DNA of 64,000 bases, from NCBI GenBank assembly GCA_028712475.1, contig JAQTQB010000001.1, positions 522,180 through 586,179 on the forward strand. Reading direction: 5' to 3'. Below the pieces are notes generated by a model. The model made no database searches and was not told the origin of the DNA. It saw only the letters and a list, made by a program, of their open reading frames with translations. This stretch comes from Verrucomicrobiales bacterium (GTDB lineage Bacteria > Verrucomicrobiota > Verrucomicrobiia > Limisphaerales > UBA11358). Every line of letters begins with the position of its first letter. Within the stretch, counting starts at the first letter, position 1. Of the stretch, positions 8,693 to 16,575 are shown piece by piece. A program made the position numbers and the translations under genes.

Positions 8693-8956
8693 ATGAACGT
8701 CGCCTTGAGCAAATACTACGAAGACTTGGTCGGGGACTTGATTGAAAGCGGGCGTTACGGCAATTCCAGCGAGGTCGTGCGCGCGGGGTTGCGCGCGCTG
8801 GAAAAAGCCGAGCAACAGGCCGCCTTGAACATTCCCGACCTAGACAGGAAACTTCTTGCTGGCGTCCACAGCCTGGCCAGGGCGCTGACCGACGCCGATT
8901 TTGATCGCATTCGCGCCCGCACCCGCCGAAAACTCAAGGAATTTGAAGCTGCTTAA
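8693..8956 (+). CDS. parD: ParD-like antitoxin
   Basis: An 87-residue antitoxin with an N-terminal ribbon-helix-helix (MNVALSKYYEDLV, then YGNSSEVVRAGLRALE) that would bind operator DNA and repress the pair. The C-terminal tail (ARTRRKLKEFEAA) would wrap the toxin. The next gene overlaps its end by 14 nt. Upstream, TGACATCTAATGTCA at about 8660-8674 is a perfect odd-length palindrome and a candidate self-operator. Confidence 0.82.
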   Translation: MNVALSKYYEDLVGDLIESGRYGNSSEVVRAGLRALEKAEQQAALNIPDLDRKLLAGVHSLARALTDADFDRIRARTRRKLKEFEAA

Positions 8957-9263
8957 AATCATCCGCGCCGGGGAAGCAATTCACGACATTGCGGACATTC
9001 ATTTGTTTATCGCAGTGGAAAATCCCGATGCCGCCGAAAGATTTCTTACCGCACTGCGCTTGAGTTTCCGCACGCTGGCACAATGGCCGGAGATTGGCCC
9101 GCGCTATCAATCAAACCGCGCCGAACTTGCGGGACTGCGTTTTTGGCCGGTGCGACGTTTCACGAATTATCTGATTTTCTACCGCGTGATTCAAAAGTCG
9201 GGCCAGTTGCACATCGTCCGCGTTCTTCACGGTGCGCGGGATGTTCCGCAAGTTTTGGAATGA
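8943..9263 (+). CDS. parE: ParE-like toxin
   Basis: A 106-residue RelE/ParE-superfamily toxin. The early helix pair has AIHDIADIHLFIAVENPDAA, then FRTLAQWPEIGPRY, and the sheet ends with FTNYLIFYRV and LHIVRVLHGARD, the typical ParE C-terminus. ParE toxins act on DNA gyrase. The start is probably the TTG at 8943 (or the CTG at 8949), inside the end of parD. The open frame extends back to 8901, but those extra residues do not fit the family. Confidence 0.8.
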   Translation: MKLLKIIRAGEAIHDIADIHLFIAVENPDAAERFLTALRLSFRTLAQWPEIGPRYQSNRAELAGLRFWPVRRFTNYLIFYRVIQKSGQLHIVRVLHGARDVPQVLE

Positions 9264-9333
9264 TGCCTCGCGTGTGCGGGGGCGCGCTTAATTTTGCATC
9301 GTCTCGGCCTCGCCGCCGCGATAAACTGGAACC

Positions 9334-10065
9334 ATGTTGTCGGAAAAACCCTGGCGGGCCGAGGTCGTGATGCTGTTTTGCGCGGCGCAATTCGCCTGTC
9401 TTTGCCTCGGCCTGACCATCGGCATGTTACTGCACAGGGCGGGCGTGGCCGGCTTCAAGCAGCCGGAGGATTTCGGAAATATTTTGTTCAGCACGTTGAG
9501 TTTTCAAGGCGCGGCGTGGCTGCTCATTTTGTTTTTTCTGCGGCTGCACCAGACCGGATGGGCCGCGGCGTTCGGCTGGCGCGGGCCGAAATTAAAAGCG
9601 GCCCTGTTTACGGCGGTGAAATTCATCATGGTCATTCTGCCGGTCGTGCTGCTGCTGCAATTGGCCTGCGTCAGCGCCCTGGAGAAGTTCGGCTGGTTGC
9701 CGGAAAAACAGGTGGCGGTGCTGCTGCTGCTGAAATCACAATCGGTGTGGCTGACGGTCTATTTCGGGGTGTTCGCGGTCGTGATCGCGCCGGTCGCGGA
9801 GGAGTTTATCTTTCGCGGGATGCTGTTTCCGTTCGTCGAGCAGCTTGGCTTTCCCAAGCTCGCGTGGTTCGGCGTGAGCGCGCTGTTCGCCTTAATCCAC
9901 ATGAACGCGCCGACGTTCGTGCCGCTGTTCGTGTTCGCCCTGACGTTGACGTGGCTTTACGAAAAAACGGACAACCTGCTTGCGCCCATCACCGCGCATG
10001 CGCTGTTCAATGCGACGAATCTCGTGCTGCTGCTCTGGCAAAGCCGTCCTCCCACACATGAATGA
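9334..10065 (+). CDS. CPBP family intramembrane metalloprotease
   Basis: A 243-residue membrane protein with about six to eight hydrophobic segments. The CAAX protease/bacteriocin-processing (CPBP) motifs are in order: EEFIFRG (EExxxR), FALIHMN (FxxxH) and HALFNAT. The substrate is unknown. The stop codon overlaps the thiL start by 8 nt, so it heads a CPBP-thiL-tsaE-tsaB operon. Confidence 0.85.
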   Translation: MLSEKPWRAEVVMLFCAAQFACLCLGLTIGMLLHRAGVAGFKQPEDFGNILFSTLSFQGAAWLLILFFLRLHQTGWAAAFGWRGPKLKAALFTAVKFIMVILPVVLLLQLACVSALEKFGWLPEKQVAVLLLLKSQSVWLTVYFGVFAVVIAPVAEEFIFRGMLFPFVEQLGFPKLAWFGVSALFALIHMNAPTFVPLFVFALTLTWLYEKTDNLLAPITAHALFNATNLVLLLWQSRPPTHE

Positions 10066-11017
10066 ATTTGAACTCATCGCCAAGCTGACCCGCGCGCTGC
10101 CGACGAATGAATCCGTCGTGGCCGGCGCGGGGGATGACTGCGCCGTGCTGGATCTGGGCGTTACGGACAAATTATTTTTGTTCAAGACGGATGCGGTGGT
10201 AGAAGGATTTCATTTCACGTGCGAGACGCCGCCGGGAAAAATCGGCCGCAAGGCGCTCGCCCGCTGCTTGAGCGACATTGCGGCGATGGCCGGAGCGCCC
10301 ATCGCCGCGCTGGTGACGATCGCATTGCCGCAAAGCTTTGAGCCGGGGTTCGTAGGGAAAATTTACGACGGGATGAACGCGTTGGCGCGCGAGCATGGCG
10401 TCGCGATTGCCGGCGGCGAGACGACCACGAATCCCGAACGCATTTTGATTTCCATTTCACTGCTAGGAACCGTTCAGCGTGGAAAGCAGGTTTTGCGGCG
10501 TGGCGCAAAGGCTGGCGACGCGATTTTTGTGACGGGCGAACTCGGCGGTTCGCTCGCGGGGAAAAATCTGGACTTTGAACCCCGGCTGGCCGAGGCGCAC
10601 TGGGTCGCGGAGCATTTTACGGTTCACGCGATGATTGATTTGAGCGACGGGCTGGCCGGAGATTTGCGGCACATCTTGAACGCCAGCAAAGTTGGCGCGG
10701 AGATTTTGAAATCGGCGATCCCGATTTCGCGCGCGGCGAAACGCGGTGGGGCGAGTCTCCCGACGAGCCGGCTCACGGGAACGCCCGCTCCGCCAAAACC
10801 GCCGCTGCTTGCCGCGCTGACGGATGGCGAGGATTTTGAGCTGCTGTTCACCATCGCCAGCAAAGACGCGGTCAAGCTGCTGGACGCGTGGCGGAAAAAA
10901 TTTCCAAATTTGAAATTAAGCTGCATCGGAAAAATTGTCCCGGGTGAAGGGATTTTAATCCGCGACAAAAGCGGTTCGCACAAACTCAACGCGCATGGCT
11001 ACGTTCATTTCACATAG
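10058..11017 (+). CDS. thiL: Thiamine-monophosphate kinase
   Basis: ATP-dependent phosphorylation of thiamine phosphate to thiamine diphosphate, the last step of cofactor synthesis. The N-terminus has the ThiL motif AGAGDDCAVLD, then KTDAVVEGFHF, LSDIAAMAGAP and GGETTTNPE; later MIDLSDGLAGDL and LTDGEDFELLF. The ATG at 10058 overlaps the preceding gene (ATGA-type coupling). Oddity: residues about 230-246 (RGGASLPTSRLTGTPAPPK) come from a degenerate palindromic element in frame (10745-10794), just before the TDGEDFELLF motif. Confidence 0.9.
   Translation: MNEFELIAKLTRALPTNESVVAGAGDDCAVLDLGVTDKLFLFKTDAVVEGFHFTCETPPGKIGRKALARCLSDIAAMAGAPIAALVTIALPQSFEPGFVGKIYDGMNALAREHGVAIAGGETTTNPERILISISLLGTVQRGKQVLRRGAKAGDAIFVTGELGGSLAGKNLDFEPRLAEAHWVAEHFTVHAMIDLSDGLAGDLRHILNASKVGAEILKSAIPISRAAKRGGASLPTSRLTGTPAPPKPPLLAALTDGEDFELLFTIASKDAVKLLDAWRKKFPNLKLSCIGKIVPGEGILIRDKSGSHKLNAHGYVHFT
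10745..10794. repeat. Degenerate PAL-E element inside thiL (in frame)
   Basis: Left arm GGTGGGGCGAGTCTCC... and right arm ...AACGCCCGCTCCGCC are imperfect reverse complements (17 of 26 positions by hand alignment). The arm sequence resembles the intergenic element at 524-593. It is translated as part of ThiL. Confidence 0.6.
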
Positions 11018-11426
11018 TCCGGCGGAGACGGAGGCGCTCGGCGAACGCTGGGGACGCGCGGCGGAACACGGCCTCGTGCTGGCGTTGAGCGGCGACCTGG
11101 GCGCGGGCAAGACGCAGCTCGTGAAGGGCATCGCACGCGGGCTGGGCGTGACGGCGCGGGTGCATTCGCCGACGTTCACGCTGGTGAACGAATACGGTGG
11201 CGGACGGCTGAAATTATTTCATCTGGATCTGTATCGGCTGGAAACGAAGGCGCAGATTTTGTCGGCGGGTGTCGAAGAATTTTTGTCGCCGGACGGCGTG
11301 GCGGTGATTGAGTGGGCGGAGCGGATTGCGGATTGCGGATTGCGGATTGCGGATTGGCGGCGCGTGCAGATTGAAATCATCGGCGAGTCGGAGCGGAAAA
11401 TTATTTATGACGATCTTGGCGCTTGA
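10995..11426 (+). CDS. tsaE: tRNA threonylcarbamoyladenosine biosynthesis ATPase TsaE
   Basis: P-loop ATPase that works with TsaB and TsaD in t6A synthesis on tRNAs reading ANN codons. Walker A is SGDLGAGKTQL, followed by HSPTFTLVNEY and LFHLDLYRL, then VIEWAER. It overlaps thiL by 23 nt and tsaB by 20 nt. Oddity: after WAER comes RIADCGLRIADW, encoded by a 7-nt tandem repeat (five GGATTGC-type units) kept in frame. Confidence 0.92.
   Translation: MATFISHSPAETEALGERWGRAAEHGLVLALSGDLGAGKTQLVKGIARGLGVTARVHSPTFTLVNEYGGGRLKLFHLDLYRLETKAQILSAGVEEFLSPDGVAVIEWAERIADCGLRIADWRRVQIEIIGESERKIIYDDLGA
11323..11357. repeat. 7-nt tandem repeat (GGATTGC) inside tsaE
   Basis: Four exact GGATTGC units plus one GGATTGG. 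Three units make 21 nt, so the peptide repeats every seven residues (RIADCGL). The same heptamer occurs at 47076-47103 between gspL and gspE. Confidence 0.9.
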
Positions 11427-12051
11427 ATTTTCATCGGCGCAGCGGAGCGTGGCCATTGCGCGCGACGGCCTTGTTCTGGCGATGGCTTCCGAAGCCGGCG
11501 GGCGTGAGACCCATGCGTTCGGCATGATTGAAAAAGTTCTGGCGTCGGCAAAGATTGGACGCGAAGAAATCGGGTGTCTCGCGGTCGGGCTGGGGCCGGG
11601 TTCCTACACGGGCATCCGCGTGGCGCTTGCCATCGCCCAAGGCTGGCAACTGGCGTGCGGCGTGAAACTGCTCGGCATCAGCAGCGCGGAATGCCTGGCG
11701 GCGCAGGCGCAGGCGGAGAAATTTTCCGGCCGGGTGAACGTGGTGATTGATGCGCAGCGCGGCGAATTTTACCTGGCGGCTTATGAAGTTTCTGCAAGCG
11801 GCTGGAAAGAAGTTGAGCCGTTGAAAATCGTGGCGTTGGCGGCGGTCGGGTCCCGCGCGAGCGCAGGAGAAATTTTAACCGGGCCGGAAGTGACGCGGTG
11901 GTTTGCGGCGGGTAAAACTTTGTTTCCATCCGCGACACAACTGGCCGGACTGGCCGCGCACCGGATCGATTTCAGCGCGGGCGAAAAACTGGAGCCAGTG
12001 TATTTGCGGAAGACGACTTTTGTGAAGGCTCCGATGCCGCGGGTTTTTTGA
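11407..12051 (+). CDS. tsaB: tRNA threonylcarbamoyladenosine biosynthesis protein TsaB
   Basis: A 214-residue ASKHA-fold partner of TsaD. MTILALEFSSAQRSVAI is the N-terminal strand-turn, then GLGPGSYTGIRVAL, the hallmark TsaB motif, and DAQRGEFYLAAY. The C-terminus PVYLRKT is typical. The ATG at 11407 overlaps tsaE by 20 nt. It is the last gene of the operon; the 185 nt that follow hold no gene. Confidence 0.92.
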   Translation: MTILALEFSSAQRSVAIARDGLVLAMASEAGGRETHAFGMIEKVLASAKIGREEIGCLAVGLGPGSYTGIRVALAIAQGWQLACGVKLLGISSAECLAAQAQAEKFSGRVNVVIDAQRGEFYLAAYEVSASGWKEVEPLKIVALAAVGSRASAGEILTGPEVTRWFAAGKTLFPSATQLAGLAAHRIDFSAGEKLEPVYLRKTTFVKAPMPRVF

Positions 12052-12236
12052 TCAAAGCAAGCGGACAACCCTGTCCAGATTCGGGGCAGGCGCAAAAGCC
12101 GGAGCCTTTATTTGGCCGGTTCGCTCGTGGCACATGACGTGCTGATAAAACCTGTATGTCGCGTAATGTTGGGCGCGGTTTTACTGATGAGCGGGTTGGG
12201 GCATGATTCACAAACCATTAAATTTTAACAGGCACA

Positions 12237-12797
12237 ATGCACGGGCAGATTATTAAGGTGCTGTCCTGCTCACTCAAAAAGCTGGTTGCAATGCTCAAAC
12301 AAAAAAACAATTTGAATCCGGAAAAGCTCCAGGAACCGGCGGTGAAGGCTTTTTCGCTGATTGAAGTGATGATAGCCATCGGCATGGCGTCAATCATGTT
12401 TTTAGCGCTTTATTACGGCGTTGCCACGGGGGCTGTCATAGTGAAAGTCACTCGCGAGCAGCTCCGCGCCACGCAGGTTGGGTTATACCGGATGGAAGGA
12501 ATCCGGTTGTGCAACTGGACACAGGTTACCAATGCCAGCATCGTGCCCGTCAGTTTCAACGACTATTTTTATCCCCCGGGGGTGGGTGGCAATTCCAATG
12601 GGATTGTTTACAAATGCACCATGAGCGTAAGCAACGCCATTTTTAGCCCGACCAACAGTTATTCCGGCAAGATGAAAGTTGTCACCGTGACCGTAAACTG
12701 GACGGATGTGGATTTCAAGCAGACCAACAACCGTTCGCAGACGTTTAAAACTTTCGTCTCAAAATATGGGATGCAGAACTACATCTTCAACCATTAA
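12237..12797 (+). CDS. Prepilin-type protein (PilV/GspI-like)
   Basis: Type IV pilin-like protein. The class III signal reads VKA^FSLIEVMIAIGMASI with the conserved Glu at position 5 of the mature helix and one hydrophobic segment. The rest is a beta-rich pseudopilin head (VTVTVNWTDVDF). The ATG at 12237 has AGG spaced 8 nt upstream; an ATG at 12291 would give a shorter, more typical leader of 20 residues. First of three co-directional genes. Confidence 0.75.
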   Translation: MHGQIIKVLSCSLKKLVAMLKQKNNLNPEKLQEPAVKAFSLIEVMIAIGMASIMFLALYYGVATGAVIVKVTREQLRATQVGLYRMEGIRLCNWTQVTNASIVPVSFNDYFYPPGVGGNSNGIVYKCTMSVSNAIFSPTNSYSGKMKVVTVTVNWTDVDFKQTNNRSQTFKTFVSKYGMQNYIFNH

Positions 12798-12803
12798 CGG
12801 GTT

Positions 12804-13364
12804 ATGCTCATCCACCACATAGATCGGCCGAAGAAACTGCAACATTGCCGCGGCATGACCTTGGTGGAAATGATGATCAGCGTGGTCATTTTTACTGCGT
12901 TCGTAATCTGGGCGCTGGGCGCCATGATCACCTACAACCAAAATTTTCTGGCCCTCGGAAACTATACGGAACTGGGAGCGAAAAGCCGCATTGCCCTGGA
13001 CACCATGAGCCGCGACATCCGCAACGCCAGCGGTCTGGCTGCCAATGGTTTTGCCACCAATTACATCATTTTGACCAATGCCAATACCAGCACGATCAGT
13101 TACACTTGGGACGGTTCTAACGAAGTCACCCGCACTTATGTTCTTGGCGGAACCACCACTTCGACGGTCCTTATGAAAAACTGCGATTATCTTAATTTTG
13201 GCAGATACTCGCGGGTTCCTGTCACTAATTTTCAGTTTAGCGCGGCTTCAAGCTGGTCTCAAACCAAGTTGATTGACGTGAGCTGGGTTTGCTCGCGCTC
13301 ATACTTGGGGAACAAATTGAACACCGAAAGCGTGCAGACCGCCCGCATTGTCATCCGCAACTAA
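12804..13364 (+). CDS. Prepilin-type protein (PilW/GspJ-like)
   Basis: A 186-residue pseudopilin. The prepilin peptidase site is CRG^MTLVEMMISVVIFTAF, with Glu5. The following segment SRIALDTMSRDIRNASGL matches PilW/GspJ-type minor pilins. It lies 6 nt after the preceding pseudopilin and 14 nt before the next gene, indicating one operon. Minor pilins of this kind start assembly of a type II or type IV pseudopilus. Confidence 0.78.
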   Translation: MLIHHIDRPKKLQHCRGMTLVEMMISVVIFTAFVIWALGAMITYNQNFLALGNYTELGAKSRIALDTMSRDIRNASGLAANGFATNYIILTNANTSTISYTWDGSNEVTRTYVLGGTTTSTVLMKNCDYLNFGRYSRVPVTNFQFSAASSWSQTKLIDVSWVCSRSYLGNKLNTESVQTARIVIRN

Positions 13365-13378
13365 GCCAAGGCATCCTT

Positions 13379-14836
13379 GTGAAAACTATCATCCAGCCAT
13401 CCTTAAGAAAAGAGCACGGCGGCACCATCCTGCTCACCGCCCTGCTTGTGGTCGTGTTTGGTTCTGCGCTGGCCTCCTACCTTTTATACTCACAAAACGA
13501 ATACACCGTGGTTGCGCGGTCGCAGGTCTGGAATAACTCCCTCGTTCTTGCCGAGGCCGGTGCCGAGGAGGCCATGGCCATGGTCAACAAATTAGCAGGC
13601 ACCACGACCCCGCTCACCAACTGGGGAAACACGGCGTCGGCGTCGGCGGATGGATGGAACGTTGTTTCCACCTCCCCGGCGGACAGAAAGGTGTATTGGA
13701 TAAAGCGGGCTTTGGATTCATCCAGCCCCAGCAATTACTATGTGGTTTATGTGACCAATGTGATCACGAGCACCAGCGCCATACCGGCGATCGTATCCAC
13801 CGGCTATGCCTATTGGAATTCATCGCGTGCCACCTTTTCCGCCTCGTCGGCTTCGCGCACGGTTTTTGTCCAGACCGCCCCTGACGCTTTCGTAGGGGGC
13901 GGCATCCTCGCCTGGACCACCATGGATTTCAAAGGCAACAATGTCATCGTGGACAGTTTCGACTCATCTGACCCCGCCGCCAGTCTCTGGCAGACCAACC
14001 GGTTCTACCGCGGCAAGAATTATGGCACTTACACCGTTGCCAAGCGGCAGGCCAATGCGATCGTGGGAACAGATGGCCTGATCATCAACGTGGGTAACGC
14101 CGATATCTACGGCTATGTGGATACCGGCCCGGGTGGCACCGCCAGCGTGCTTGCCAACGGCTCGGTCGGGGATCTTGCCTGGGTGAATGCCAGCACCCCC
14201 GGCATTCAAACCTCGCCGGAAAACCATGCGCGGGACGACATGAACATCAATTTCACCGATGCGACGCTTCCCACCTTAACGTGGAACATTTTGGTCAGCG
14301 CCCCGCAGACCATTGGCGGAATATTCTATGATTATTGTATCACCAATAATCTGGCCCTGCGCGTGGGCGGCGTGCTTTACTACGCAATACCCGCCCAGCT
14401 TACAAAAAGCATCATTTGTATGACAACCAACGCTGTTTTATACCTCCCCGCTGGACTGAAATACGGCCCTGGTAATACTTTGACAATTTCAACCAACAGC
14501 GACCTCGCCATTTATACGGGAGATGCTATTGATACAGGAAATGGCGTCGTCAATAACATCAACGAATATGCCCCAGCATTCAAGCTTTACGGCCTCCCTG
14601 CCTGCACGTCCATTAAATTTGGCGGGAATGCGATTTGGGTCGGCTATATGTATGCTCCTTCAGCCAGTGTGGAGTTCAATGGCGGTGGCACCCCCAGCGT
14701 CCCCCAGGATGTGATCGGCTCACTCGTCTGTCACGATGTGAAGGTCAATGGTCATTATAACTTCCATTTTGATGAAACTCTCAAGACGGCCTTTCCGCCC
14801 ACATCCTTCATAGCCACTTACTGGCAGGAAAAATAA
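13379..14836 (+). CDS. PilX-like membrane-anchored protein
   Basis: A 485-residue protein from the GTG at 13379. An N-terminal hydrophobic segment (TILLTALLVVVFGSALASYLL) precedes a helix with AEAGAEEAMAMV, the pattern of PilX N-terminal domains in minor-pilin clusters. The long C-terminal part is rich in Thr, Ser and Asn and has a polymer-like beta region with GNNVIVDSFDSSD. The exact role is unknown; it may be a surface-exposed tip or adhesin part of the pseudopilus. A terminator follows. Confidence 0.65.
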   Translation: MKTIIQPSLRKEHGGTILLTALLVVVFGSALASYLLYSQNEYTVVARSQVWNNSLVLAEAGAEEAMAMVNKLAGTTTPLTNWGNTASASADGWNVVSTSPADRKVYWIKRALDSSSPSNYYVVYVTNVITSTSAIPAIVSTGYAYWNSSRATFSASSASRTVFVQTAPDAFVGGGILAWTTMDFKGNNVIVDSFDSSDPAASLWQTNRFYRGKNYGTYTVAKRQANAIVGTDGLIINVGNADIYGYVDTGPGGTASVLANGSVGDLAWVNASTPGIQTSPENHARDDMNINFTDATLPTLTWNILVSAPQTIGGIFYDYCITNNLALRVGGVLYYAIPAQLTKSIICMTTNAVLYLPAGLKYGPGNTLTISTNSDLAIYTGDAIDTGNGVVNNINEYAPAFKLYGLPACTSIKFGGNAIWVGYMYAPSASVEFNGGGTPSVPQDVIGSLVCHDVKVNGHYNFHFDETLKTAFPPTSFIATYWQEK

Positions 14837-14868
14837 CGGGCCGGCTGGCCGGCAAAACCATCTTCTCA

Positions 14869-14901
14869 AGAACGCGCCTAGGATCGGGTGCGCTCTTTTA
14901 T
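14869..14901 (+). terminator. Rho-independent terminator of the pseudopilin operon
   Basis: The stem AGAACGCGCC / GGGTGCGCTCT (one mismatch, one G-T pair) is followed by TTTTATTT. It lies 33 nt after the PilX-like stop codon. Confidence 0.6.
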
Positions 14902-15002
14902 TTCATTCATTGTAGCCGCAAACAACCGCCGCCAGACCTGCTTTTCGGAGGCCGTGAATTTTCAAAACCTTCTTCCACTTTGACCCCAACCGCGCCTACA
15001 CT

Positions 15003-16085
15003 GTGGCCGTGAAAGCCGCTGTTCTCCACGGAAAAGAAGACTTGCGCATACAGGAAATCGTTCCGCCTGCGCTGCAGCCGGGTGAAGTCCGCATCCATAT
15101 CGAGGCCGCGCTCACCTGCGGCACCGACCTGAAAGTTTTCAAGCGCGGCTACCACGCCAAAATGATCGTGCCGCCCGCCGTCTTCGGCCACGAACTCGCC
15201 GGGGTGATTTGCGAAGTCGCGCCTTGTAGCGTTCGGCCTGTGGCCGAATCAAATCGAGCCACAGGCTCGACACTGCAAACCTGGGCTGTCGGCGACCGCG
15301 TCGTCGTGGCCAATTCCGCTCCCTGCGACGGCTGTTTCTTCTGCAAAAACAACCAGGAAAACCTTTGCGAGGATTTGTTGTTTCTCAACGGTGCTTACGC
15401 GGAATCCATCGTCGTCCCTGCCCGGCTCGTCCAAAAAAATCTGCTGCGGCTTAAACCGGAAACGGATTTTCCCGACGCCGCGCTCACCGAACCGCTCGCC
15501 TGTGTCGTGCAAGGCGTGGAAGATTTGAAATTGCGCGCCGGACAAAATGTCCTCGTCATCGGCGTGGGGCCGATCGGCCTGATGTTTGTCGCGCTGGCCA
15601 AAAATCTGGGCTGCGAAGTCACCGTGGCCGGACGCCGCGCCGCGCGACTCGAAGCGGCGAAAAAACTCGGCGCAGCACAGGTGATTGACATCGGCGACGG
15701 CGCGGATTTGGTTTCAAAAGTCCGCGCAACGACGGGGAAAAAATTCGACGCGGTGGTTGAAGCTGTTGGCCGTCCCGAAACCTGGGAAGCCGCCGTGCAA
15801 CTCGTCCGCATGGGCGGCGCGGTGAATTTCTTCGGTGGTTGTCCGTCCGGCGCGACCATCACGCTGGACACGACGCTCATCCATTATTCCAACCTCACAT
15901 TGCTCGCGAGCTTTCATCACACGCCGCGCACCATCCGGCGGGCGCTGGAATTCATCGAGGGGGGCGTGATCCGCGCGGTGGATTTTGTGGATGGGGAATG
16001 TCCGCTGCACAAGCTGCCGGAATTGTTCAAGTCAATGGCCGCAGGCAATCACGCCGTCAAGACGCTGATCCGCGTGCAGGAATGA
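15003..16085 (+). CDS. Zinc-dependent alcohol dehydrogenase (MDR family)
   Basis: A 360-residue medium-chain dehydrogenase. Catalytic zinc: TCGTDLK and FGHELAG. Structural zinc: the four Cys of CDGCFFCKNNQENLC. The Rossmann motif is GVGPIGLMFVALAKNLG. It resembles sorbitol/threonine dehydrogenase-type members; the substrate is not resolved. Start: ATG or GTG near 15003-15009 (MAVKAAVLHG). Oddity: about 17 residues (SVRPVAESNRATGSTLQ) are encoded by a palindromic element inserted in frame between the GHE loop and GDRVVV. Confidence 0.85.
   Translation: MAVKAAVLHGKEDLRIQEIVPPALQPGEVRIHIEAALTCGTDLKVFKRGYHAKMIVPPAVFGHELAGVICEVAPCSVRPVAESNRATGSTLQTWAVGDRVVVANSAPCDGCFFCKNNQENLCEDLLFLNGAYAESIVVPARLVQKNLLRLKPETDFPDAALTEPLACVVQGVEDLKLRAGQNVLVIGVGPIGLMFVALAKNLGCEVTVAGRRAARLEAAKKLGAAQVIDIGDGADLVSKVRATTGKKFDAVVEAVGRPETWEAAVQLVRMGGAVNFFGGCPSGATITLDTTLIHYSNLTLLASFHHTPRTIRRALEFIEGGVIRAVDFVDGECPLHKLPELFKSMAAGNHAVKTLIRVQE
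15226..15275. repeat. PAL-D palindromic element inside the alcohol dehydrogenase gene
   Basis: Two small hairpins, TTCGGCCTGTGGCCGAA and TCGAGCCACAGGCTCGA, lie side by side. Their loops TGT and ACA are complementary, so the whole also forms one long inverted repeat. It is translated in frame. Confidence 0.8.
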
Positions 16086-16095
16086 CGCCGGCGCG

Positions 16096-16123
16096 AATGA
16101 CTAATGACTAAATCCTAATGACA
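16096..16123. repeat. Left inverted 7-nt repeat flank of the four-helix-bundle gene
   Basis: AATGACT units (two exact, then AAATCCT and AATGACA). The reverse complement occurs at 16548-16575. A shorter GTCATTAGTCATT tract lies at 16152-16164. Confidence 0.8.
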
Positions 16124-16169
16124 AATAAGCAGATACGCGGCCGAAATTTTGGTCATTAGTCATTTTCAA

Positions 16170-16553
16170 TTACGATCTTCTCCAGATTGCGGCAAAAATG
16201 AGATGCAGTTCCTTTGCTTCCTGCCAAAGTTTTCGGGCTTCAGCTTTTGTCTCCGGCTCGGCGTTGGCAATCATTCGCAACCAAAGTTTCGACTCGCGAG
16301 ATTCCTTGCGGCAAGTGCCAATTTTATTTTTGAAATCCTTTTTGGAAACCGCGTCGTCCGCTTCGCAATAATTAGCGCCAACGCTCGTGCCGGCGCGCAC
16401 AAGCTGGCTTATCAACGGAGTTGTCACAGGATTGCGGGGAATTTTCTTTGCAAACCCGATGACCGCTTCGCCAAAAATTGCCGTTCGTTCTTCCAAATCA
16501 AATACCGGCGACTTTTTATTTTCGCCATTCGGATTTGGAAATTCTTTAGTCAT
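16170..16553 (-). CDS. Four-helix-bundle protein (23S rRNA intervening-sequence protein family)
   Basis: A 127-residue helical protein. It has the family pattern VFDLEERTAIFGEAVIGFAK, then LISQLVRAGTSVGANYCEAD and FKNKIGTCRKESRESKLWL. Proteins of this fold include the S23 IVP proteins and the Avd accessory proteins of diversity-generating retroelements. Function is unknown. Its ATG (16551-16553) lies inside the right-hand 7-nt repeat, so the start codon is supplied by the repeat. Flanking inverted repeats suggest a mobile or inserted unit; no reverse transcriptase is near. Confidence 0.8.
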   Translation of the reverse strand: MTKEFPNPNGENKKSPVFDLEERTAIFGEAVIGFAKKIPRNPVTTPLISQLVRAGTSVGANYCEADDAVSKKDFKNKIGTCRKESRESKLWLRMIANAEPETKAEARKLWQEAKELHLIFAAIWRRS

Positions 16554-16575
16554 TAGGATTTAGAAATTAGTCATT
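16548..16575. repeat. Right inverted 7-nt repeat flank of the four-helix-bundle gene
   Basis: AGTCATT, AGGATTT, AGAAATT, AGTCATT: four heptamers, the inverse of 16096-16123. It holds the start codon of the four-helix-bundle gene and the stop codon (16571-16573) of the convergently placed carboxypeptidase gene. Confidence 0.8.
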
